A stretch of DNA of 64,000 nt from Bactericera cockerelli (taxonomy: Eukaryota; Arthropoda; Insecta; Hemiptera; Triozidae). A program made the translations under genes and the position numbers. The notes below the pieces were generated by a model. That model was not told the DNA's origin and did no database searches. It saw only the letters and a program-made list of their open reading frames with translations. The stretch covers positions 49,335,715 to 49,399,714 of the forward strand of contig CM044955.1 in NCBI GenBank assembly GCA_024516035.1. Direction: 5' to 3'. Of the stretch, positions 55,291-64,000 are shown in pieces; within the stretch, counting starts at the first letter, position 1, and each line of letters starts with the position of its first letter.

Positions 55291-55412
55291 ACTTAATTGG
55301 TGATGGCTTGGTATTATTATTGTTATTAGAGATGCAAAGAAGAAAAAAGAAAAGAAAAATAACCTAGATATACCTAATACACTTAATTATATTATAATTA
55401 TAATATTAGCTT

Positions 55413-55572
55413 ATGTTGCTATTGGGGTCGGCATTGTTCAATCTCGTGGTTGAGGTTGGTAGAGTGAAGCACGTTTTTTATGGTTGGATGCCTTTACTAA
55501 CGCCAACGATTCTATTTGGTTTAAAAGTCCTGATTAGGACGGGGGTGTTAGGGTGTTACCTTCCATTCGCTT
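55413..55572 (-). mobile_element. tRNA-core SINE copy, tail and part of core
   Basis: On +: ggtcggcattgttcaatctc, tggttggatgcctttactaa, cgccaacgattctatttgg, gattaggacgggggtgttag and ttccattcgcttggaatc. Confidence 0.8.
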
Positions 55573-56049
55573 GGAATCAATTGCAGTCAATACAAATCTT
55601 AGGTTTTTATTTACCTAAATAAAAATTATTGTTGTTGAAAAAAAGAAGGCTTATAATACAAACCTAGCCCTAGACCCTACTACCTACATCTTGATATAGA
55701 CAATTTTCGGAACTCACTTCTGGCCGCTCACAGTAACATGCTTCGATTATTTTACGTGGTACTGGCGCTAACGAACACGAAATGTAGATCTATCCCGGTA
55801 TCCCTCTCTCTGATAGTGATCTTTACCTATGTATATGTAGAGATAATCTGTGATACCACCAGAAACACAAACCACAGATGTAGTGCCACAGTCACAGATA
55901 CTTTGACACTGAAACTTTCTATGTCATGCATCCGAGGTGATTGCACACCAGCAATCAAGTAGGAGTCACCACTTATAATCACAATAAGTCTCTACAGTAT
56001 TGCCGAGCAAAGAAAAACTATTTTAATATTGATAAGAATTTTATGTAAA

Positions 56050-58560
56050 TAGGCGAGTGTGTGGGGGTTCAGAATTATTCTAGCGGTTCTGTAGTGCCTC
56101 TGCAAGTTGACCATTGGGGGACTCGGGGTGATTGGGGGACTGTTTACTTCTGTGGTCCAAGAGATGATGCCAAAAAGGACACTAGTTTGTATAAGGGGCT
56201 ATGTGTGACGGTTCTAAATTATTCTAGCGGTTCTGTAGTGCCTCTGCAGTTGACCATTGGGGGACTCGGGGTGATTGGGGGACTGATCACTTCTGTGGTC
56301 CAAGAGATGATGCCAAAAAGGACAGTAGTTTGTATAGAGGCTATGTGTGGGGGTTCTAAATTATTCTAGCGGTTTTGTAGTGCCTCTGCAATTGACCACT
56401 TGGGGACTCGGGGTGATTGGGGGACTGTTCACTTCTGTGGTCCAAGAGATGATGCCAAAAAGGACACTAGTTTGTATAGGGGGCTATGTGTGACGGTTCT
56501 AAATTATTCTAGCGGTTCTGTAGTGCCTCTGCAGTTGACCATTGGGGGACTCGGGGTGATTGGGGGACTGTTCACTTTTGTGGTCCAAGAGATGATGCCA
56601 AAAAGGACACTAGTTTGTATAAGGGGCTATGTGTGACGGTTCTAAATTATTCTAGCGGTTCTGTAGTGCCTCTGCAATTGACCACTTGGGGACTCGGGGT
56701 GATTGGGGGACTGTTCACTTCTGTGGTCCAAGAGATGATGCCAAAAAGGACACTAGTTTGTATAGGGGGCTATGTGTGACGGTTCTAAATTATTCTAGCG
56801 GTTCTGTAGTGCCTCTGCAATTGACCACTTGGGGACTCGGGGTGATTGGGGGACTGTTCACTTTTGTGGTCCAAGAGATGATGCCAAAAAGGACACTAGT
56901 TTGTATAAGGGGCTATGTGTGACGGTTCTAAATTATTCTAGCGGTTCTGTAGTGCCTCTGCAATTGACCACTTGGGGACTCGGGGTGATTGGGGGACTGT
57001 TCACTTTTGTGGTCCAAGAGATGATGCCAAAAAGGACACTAGTTTGTATAAGGGGCTATGTGTGACGGTTCTAAATTATTCTAGCGGTTCTGTAGTGCCT
57101 CTGCAATTGACCACTTGGGGACTCGGGGTGATTGGGGGACTGTTCACTTTTGTGGTTCAAGAGATGATGCCAAAAAGGACACTAGTTTGTATAGGGGGCT
57201 ATGTGTGACGGTTCTAAATTATTCCAGCGGTTCTGTAGTGCCTCTGCAATTGACCACTTGGGGACTCGGGGTGATTGGGGGACTGTTCACTTCTGTGGTC
57301 CAAGAGATGATGCCAAAAAGGACACTAGTTTGTATAAGGGGCTATGTGTGACGGTTCTAAATTATTCTAGCGGTTCTGTAGTGCCTCTGCAATTGACCAC
57401 TTGGGGACTCGGGGTGATTGGGGGACTGTTCACTTCTGTGGTCCAAGAGATGATGCCAAAAAGGACACTAGTTTGTATAGGGGGCTATGTGTGACGGTTC
57501 TAAATTATTCTAGCGGTTCTGTAGTGCCTCTGCAGTTGACCATTGGGGGACTCGGGGTGATTGGGGGACTGTTCACTTTTGTGGTCCAAGAGATGATGCC
57601 AAAAAGGACACTAGTTTGTATAAGGGGCTATGTGTGACGGTTCTAAATTATTCTAGCGGTTCTGTAGTGCCTCTGCAATTGACCACTTGGGGACTCGGGG
57701 TGATTGGGGGACTGTTCACTTCTGTGGTCCAAGAGATGATGCCAAAAAGGACACTAGTTTGTATAGGGGGCTATGTGTGACGGTTCTAAATTATTCTAGC
57801 GGTTCTGTAGTGCCTCTGCAATTGACCACTTGGGGACTCGGGGTGATTGGGGGACTGTTCACTTTTGTGGTCCAAGAGATGATGCCAAAAAGGACACTAG
57901 TTTGTATAAGGGGCTATGTGTGACGGTTCTAAATTATTCTAGCGGTTCTGTAGTGCCTCTGCAATTGACCACTTGGGGACTCGGGGTGATTGGGGGACTG
58001 TTCACTTTTGTGGTCCAAGAGATGATGCCAAAAAGGACACTAGTTTGTATAAGGGGCTATGTGTGACGGTTCTAAATTATTCTAGCGGTTCTGTAGTGCC
58101 TCTGCAATTGACCACTTGGGGACTCGGGGTGATTGGGGGACTGTTCACTTTTGTGGTTCAAGAGATGATGCCAAAAAGGACACTAGTTTGTATAGGGGGC
58201 TATGTGTGACGGTTCTAAATTATTCCAGCGGTTCTGTAGTGCCTCTGCAATTGACCACTTGGGGACTCGGGGTGATTGGGGGACTGTTCACTTCTGTGGT
58301 CCAAGAGATGATACCAAAAAACGACAGTAGTTTGTATAGAGGCTATGTGTGGGGTTTCTAAATTATTCTAGCGGTTCTGTAGTGCCTCTGCAGTTGGCCA
58401 TTGGGGGACTCGGGGTGATTGGGGGACTGTTTACTTTTGTGATGAAGAGATGATGAAAATAACTTTGGATGTTAGGCTACGAGTAGGGCATTCAGAATTA
58501 TTCTAGCGGTTCTATAGTGTCTCTGCAGTTGACCATTGGGGGACTCAAAGGAAACTGATT
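56050..58560 (+). repeat. 143-bp satellite with 7-unit higher-order repeat
   Basis: About 17 units with landmarks tattctagcggttctgtagt, ggggactcggggtgattggg and caagagatgatgccaaaaag. Unit starts near 56686, 56829, 56972 and 57115 are exactly 143 bp apart. Unit-specific variants recur at +1001 bp (7 x 143). Edge units (56050 and 58440-58680) are diverged. 143 is not a multiple of 3, so the recurrent 78-aa frames are by-products. Confidence 0.97.
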
Positions 58561-58734
58561 ATTTGTTTCAATGGGCCAAGAAATGATGTCAAAGATTAGT
58601 TCAGATTGGTACCATGGACAGGACTGTGTTAATAATATTCTTAGCGGTATTGTAGTGTCCTCCAAAAGTCCACGGTTCTACATGAGATAGTAATACTTCT
58701 CGTGGTATTTTTTTTATATTAAATTATAAGGGGA

Positions 58735-58915
58735 CTATAAACAGGGAGTAGAGCAGCAGTCTCTCTGGGGGACTATAAACAGGGATTAGACCAACATTGG
58801 CTTGGTTCTGGGGGCCCTTGTCAATTATTAGCCTCCTTGTAAAGACAGTGGTAGAAGTGCTGAGACATTCCTCCACTGTCTGACTACCATCGTTCACGAT
58901 GACGCCACCCTATGA
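58735..58915 (+). repeat. Interspersed repeat with palindrome
   Basis: Two copies of gactataaacaggga, then ttggcttggttctgggggc, gacagtggtagaagtgctga and accatcgttcacgatgac. Same family as 38310-38465. Confidence 0.75.
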
Positions 58916-58919
58916 TGAT

Positions 58920-61269
58920 GAAATTATAAGGTACATTAGACACAGTACAGTTGGGTAACTTAGCACTCCTAGCAGTTGCCTAGGTGTGAAGAGGACATCT
59001 AGGTGGGTGACAAAGTGGAATGAGTCTTTCATTGACAAATTGGCACGGAGTCCACCGTCCCCATAAGCAGACACCTAACAACACATTCGGCAGCTGGGAA
59101 ATTAATGGCCACGAAGATGTTGTGCAGATCTCGACGCTATCACAGTACCGAGAGCTACACAGGCTACACTGCTGTGAGAGTGCAAAAAATCTTATATAAG
59201 AGACAGAAATAGTAGGAATGATACATAATATATTATATAAAATATATTGCATAGTTTTACAAATAGAAGAAATTATTTTTTCAAATTAAGGAAGATATGG
59301 AAAATTGGAAGGGCTAAACTCAAAACTGAAGTATATTTTTGTTCTTAAAAAAAAAAAAAAAAAATATGTGCCCCGGAACCTCTTTCGCATTACTTCAGGG
59401 CGCTTTAACTTTACTAAATTTCGGTCAGAATTTTCCACTCTGGCCGGAATTTGATTTGCTACTATCGAGATATCTACATACGAGTATAAGAGTAAACACA
59501 CAAACAAATGGACAGACAGAACAAAGAAAGTCTTAAAGACAGCATGACCGAAATAGCTTCTTATCCAAACCGATCAAGATAATGGCTGCAATTTTCAATG
59601 ATAATATCATTGATTAAATATTGATAAACAGTATAAACACAGGGATTTTTGTTTGGTTACCAACGGCTATAGTGGTTGTAACATTAGTTAAAGAATGACC
59701 AACTGACCAGGGGGATTCCTAGATACAACGTGCAGCACTATGAACTGAAATCAGAGTTGACACAAGAAGCTGCTACATCACCAGAACCCTGGGAGGGCAA
59801 GCAGCAAGAAATGAACCAAGAATCCCGGTAGTTCCGGGTATCAATCGGCAATCCCTTTCCCTTGGCTGCTAATCTCCGACTCGCATTGGCTCACACGTTT
59901 CATACAAATCAAAACATACTACCTGACATAGAAAACGACAGATTTACGAACCTGAAAGCGACAAATAAAAGGGGCACAAACTCCAGGCGCTTTGAATGCT
60001 CGTCAAAGGTCTGTTTAAGGTCTATAAAAATTTGTAAAAAATACCAACACGGTTTCTTTTGTTTCAAAAAGAGGTAACGGGGCGAGTCCTACCAATTCTC
60101 AAGAACAAAGCAGGTCAAAATAATTATGGCACTTTGTTGTGTATTTCTCTTTAAGTCTCAACCTTTAGACCTTCTTATGGATAACTAGTTCGCACTTTTT
60201 GTGTTTCCTTATTTTGTTTTTTTAGTAGTGACAAGGTTCTGTTGGTTGCTGGCTATGTCTCGATCTGAGTTCCCAGAATCTGCACTATTACCAAAGATCA
60301 TGATGAAATATTGAAGTTGGATTGTTTTGTTTTCAAGTCTCTCCATTATCTATTGTCTTGAGGTTATTGTTATTGTTCATACATATTTACGACCTCTTCA
60401 ATCACATAACTGGCAAATGGAATAAGAAATAATTTCTGTTTATTTGTTCTTTTTGCGTTGCTAACCCATTCGTCTGATTGCGATGTAACTTTCGTGACTT
60501 TTTTGTTGTTGCTTAACGATTCTTTAACATTTAAAGGTTTCGTCTGTTTTGTTTCATAGCTAAATTAAAACCCTTTAAACCCTCTAATGCATAGCCTCCC
60601 CATATCCAGGCTAGAAAAGGTTTAAATATAGGTAGCCGGGGGCGTTCCTAAGATTGGAGAAATTTAAACCCCCCACGTCCCAAAACCGAAATCGAATCAT
60701 TTTGACTTGACATAGCCTAGACATTGGATCAGGGGGTCCATAAAAATCTTCCACCACTATCTCACGGACACCCGGGACTATTATTATCAAGAAACCAAAA
60801 AACAACGTTTAAGAAAAAAGAAAATAAAAAACAGGCACTTTAATGGGGATAGTTTGGGAAAAAGTTCAAGGGGTGGAATTTGCCTAATACATATAACCCA
60901 AACAAAAAAACTAAAGGGCCCAATTATAAAACAGGATTTACATTTTTGATAACAGCATTTAACTTATCTTACTTTTAAACGTTTCGACCCTAAATATCAC
61001 AAAGTTTATAACTTTACTTACAAAATGTAAACATTATTGATTTTAATTTTTAAAACTCGTGATCCACTTAAACTCATAAAAGGTCTAATAGGAATCACTA
61101 GAAGGAGCTACGAAAAAAAAAAAAAAAAAACCCAAGGAAAAGAACAACCACCCTTTTAAAATCAACTCATGTTTGCACAAATCTCAAGTCAATCGTCTTA
61201 TTTGTTTCGACCTTTTCAAACAAAGACAAGGATACAAATTAGAGTCCTCCTTAGCGCCACAACTCTTTC
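58920..61269. other. No gene recognised
   Basis: Several short open frames lack motifs or splice context. An A-run lies at 59347-59364 and another at 61113-61131. The sequence next to the gap is AT-rich. Confidence 0.4.
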
Positions 61270-61369
61270 NNNNNNNNNNNNNNNNNNNNNNNNNNNNNNN
61301 NNNNNNNNNNNNNNNNNNNNNNNNNNNNNNNNNNNNNNNNNNNNNNNNNNNNNNNNNNNNNNNNNNNNN
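61270..61369. other. Assembly gap (100 N)
   Basis: Exactly 100 N, typical of a scaffold join of unknown true length. The right inverted-repeat arm starts immediately after it, so order or orientation of the 61370-64000 contig relative to the rest is uncertain. Confidence 0.98.
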
Positions 61370-64000
61370 AATTCTTCAGAATTTGTCCTAAATATATTGT
61401 TCTTCTTTGCTTTACAGTGTTTAAAAATAGAGTATTTTGGATCTCTCAGAAGATCTTTTTAACTCCTCAGTAGATATAATACATTCCTGTATTTTTTATA
61501 AATTTTATACATTCCTGATTGACCTTTTTTATCTATAAGATAAGGCACGTAATATTATTTCGATTTCGCTTAGTCAAGTCACCAAAAGATGTAAATGGAA
61601 ATAATGTTTTCGTAAAAACTTTCTTACCTTAGGAAGAAGAGAAAATTTAAGTGCTGAATTTCTAAAGATACTTACTGTAAAAGTAGACGCATGAATTTTG
61701 AAATGTGCTTGTAGAATGTAGACGCATGAATTTTGAATTTTCTTGTTGACGCATGAATTTTGACTTTCCTTGTAGACGCATGAATTTTGGATGGTTCTTG
61801 TAGACTCGTGAATTTTGTGAATAATTTGGAGAGACGTTGAATTTGAACTTTATTTGCAGCAGACGAAGAATTTTCAGAATAATTTGGAGAAGACGTTGAA
61901 TTTGAAGATATTTGCAGCAGACGAAGAATTTTCAGAATAATTTTGAGAAGACGTTGAATTTGAATTTAATTTGGAGAAGACGTTGAATTTGAAGATATTT
62001 GTAGCAGACGAAGAATTTTCAGAATAATTTGGAGAAGACGTTGAATTTGGTGATATTTGTGGCAGACGAAGAATTTTTAGAATAATTTGGAGAAGACAAT
62101 GAATTTGAAGATATTAGACGAAGAATTTTCAGAATAATTTGGAGAAGACAATGAATTTGAAGATATTTGTAGCAGACGAAAAATTTTCAGAATAATTTGG
62201 AGAAGACGTTGAATTTGAGAATATTTGTAGCACACGAAGAATTTTAGGAATAATTTGGAGAAGACAATGAATTTGAAGAATTTGTAGCAGACGAAGAATT
62301 TTCAGAATAATTTGGAAAAAACAATGAATTTGAAGATATTTGTAGCAGACGAAGAATTTGTAGAATAATTTGGAGAACACGTTGAATTTGGTGATATTTG
62401 TGGCAGACGAAGAATTTTTAGAATAATTTGGAGAAGACAATGAATTTGAAGATATTTGTAGCAGACGAAGAATTTTCAGAATAATTTGGAGAAGACAATG
62501 AATTTGAAGATATTTGTAGCGGACGAAGAATGTTCAGAATAATTTGGAGAAGACAACGAATTTGAAGATATTTGTAGCAGACGAAGAATTTGAAGATATT
62601 TGTAGGACGAAGAATTTTCAGTTTAATTTGGAGAACACAATGAATTTGAAGAAATTTGTAGCAGACGAAGAATTTTCAGAACAATTTGGAGAAGACAATG
62701 AATTTGAAGATATTTGTAGCAGACGAAGAATTTTCAGAATAATTTTGAAAAGACGTTGAATTTGATTTTTTGGAGAGTACTCTTGATTTTGTAAAATCTG
62801 GAAAGAAAAAGAGATAAATAAATTATTATTACCTGTTCAACTAATATTTATATTTAAAGAAAAACCATCTTTGGAAGGCAAATCTGTTTTACTTGTTCAA
62901 TATGTTCATTTTAAAATAAATTCAAGATGACGAGTTAATATTTTGGATAAACATGGACAAGTCCTCATCGTAACAAGTCACAGTTTTTTAAATAAATATG
63001 TAGATAGGCATATTTATTGGTGTACCTACAGTACCTGCTAGGTGTATTACAAAGAGTACATCAAATTCATTTTACTTCGAGTAATACAAAACAATGTTTA
63101 GTTAAAAATGTAAAAATAAAATAATGTTGAACTTACCTTTAGAAAGCACCATTTCATTTAAAATAGTATTTCATAAACAATAGAAAAAAGTAGGTAATAA
63201 GATAAATGCATTTTATGGTGACTTGAAACAGCGCAACATTATCTAAAACGATTTGAGTAGAGATAAAAAGGTCATTCAAGATAGTATGTCTAAATATCTA
63301 CATTGAAATGAAAAATAATTTAAACCCAGTTATGGAATCAAATTTTTGAACAGTATTTTGAAGATGAAAAGTAAAATTGAGCTCTGAAATTGATCGGCAC
63401 GTTTGAATCCCTTTTGGAAGGCGTTCAGTAAGTAATTTCAGCATCTTCATTTCATACTAATTTTTTCTATATCACCCATCTCATCTGCTTATATTCTTGT
63501 CAAATCAACATGGGCGGTTTTCCCCCTTAGATTTTTTTTTAACCCGAGGAATTTTCTATAAGTTCTTACATACACAAATCTTGTTGAGAAGATCCTCTAT
63601 TCATATTGGAGCAACATGCTGTAAAAAAAAAAGAAATTGTATGTATGTATGTGGATTATTTGCACATCTAGCATTACTTGACATAGGACATAAATTGCCT
63701 AAGTAGCTCATTCCTTGCTCGTGATTCTGCCTCTGGTCACTATCCATATCCATACAAATATCATGTCATTTTTCTTCACGAGGTACATATGAGTGAAACC
63801 CGAACATCTACCCGCCTAAATCTTGATTGCGTGCAAGCTGAGTAGCTGAGTCTTCACACTCGGACAAATTGACTAATGTCTCATTTAGTAATTCTTTTTA
63901 TTCCATTTTAGATTCCATTGAAGCACAAGTTAACAATTTACTATTAAATTGGGCTGAAGTTGAATATTTACCAAATTCTGTTCTTCCTTAAACTGATTAA
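61370..64000 (-). repeat. Right arm of long inverted repeat
   Basis: The reverse complement of 8817-11626, running to both the gap and the window edge. Matches include attaaactgattaa-side text at 63986-64000, the SINE body at about 63700-63795 and the 58-bp array. Small private insertions (e.g. 63490-63525) show divergence. Confidence 0.88.
61825..62770. repeat. 58-bp minisatellite (right arm)
   Basis: About 16 units with landmarks gaagatatttgtagcagacg, aagaattttcagaataattt and ggagaagacaatgaattt, at a period of 58 bp. It has more truncated units than the left arm, so unit order has diverged. Confidence 0.92.

Noticed and set aside
56061..58361. Recurrent ~78-aa open frames of near-identical protein
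   Set aside because: They follow the 143-bp satellite; the period is not a multiple of 3, so the frame rotates and the protein text is a by-product.
61169..61462. Open frames across the N gap
   Set aside because: Created by translating N; not evidence of coding.
62544..62759. Acidic 71-aa frame
   Set aside because: Part of the 58-bp minisatellite.

Overview
This is eukaryotic, AT-rich, repeat-dense DNA from an arthropod, most likely an insect. A Lepidoptera- or Trichoptera-like genome is my guess, based on the many taggtacctac-type words, the Helitron termini and the LINE tails; the order is not proven. It is not a prokaryotic window: there are no operons, and most long open frames come from transposons or satellites.

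The only host gene I can support is on the minus strand. It is split into five short, GC-richer exons with consensus splice sites and matching phases: 43940-44043, 27273-27405, 3123-3191, 2475-2668 and 1889-2046 in transcription order. Together they encode the first von Willebrand factor C domain and the start of the first CHRD domain of a Chordin / Short gastrulation (sog) protein, a secreted BMP antagonist. The first coding exon (signal/anchor) and all exons after the first CHRD segment lie outside the window or were not recognised. The introns of about 16.5 kb and 24 kb, and the 20 kb upstream, are filled with mobile elements.

Layout: 1-3.2 kb holds three sog exons. 4.5-8.0 kb holds a decayed Helitron (4552-7653) and a 260-bp Helitron relative. 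8.8-11.6 kb is one arm of a long inverted repeat whose partner is 61.4-64.0 kb; both arms carry a 58-bp minisatellite. 11.65-13.4 kb is a 5'-truncated Jockey-like LINE. 15.2-16.4 kb is an 82-bp tandem array with a Helitron precisely inserted. 17-26 kb holds SINEs, a 339-bp-armed foldback element and a complete 5S-rRNA-headed SINE with target-site duplication. 27.3 kb is a sog exon. 27.6-30.3 kb is a PIF/Harbinger-like element with SINEs and a hAT-like MITE nested inside. 40.6-43.96 kb is a 34-bp minisatellite, interrupted by a deleted mariner, that runs into the end of the sog VWC exon. 45.0-45.4 kb is a tRNA-headed SINE. 48.7-50.3 kb is a Penelope-like element with a pogo/Tigger-like element inserted in its reading frame. 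51.5-52.0 kb is another nested Helitron. 56.0-58.6 kb is a 143-bp satellite with a 7-unit higher-order repeat. A 100-N gap lies at 61270-61369.

The observation I rate highest is that each 34-bp minisatellite unit is a copy of the last ~21 coding nucleotides of the sog VWC exon plus its 5' splice site (GTTCAA|GTAAGT), repeated about 70 times in the following intron. Second is a SINE system in which one conserved central domain is joined to two unrelated Pol III heads (5S rRNA-like and tRNA-like) and two different tails.
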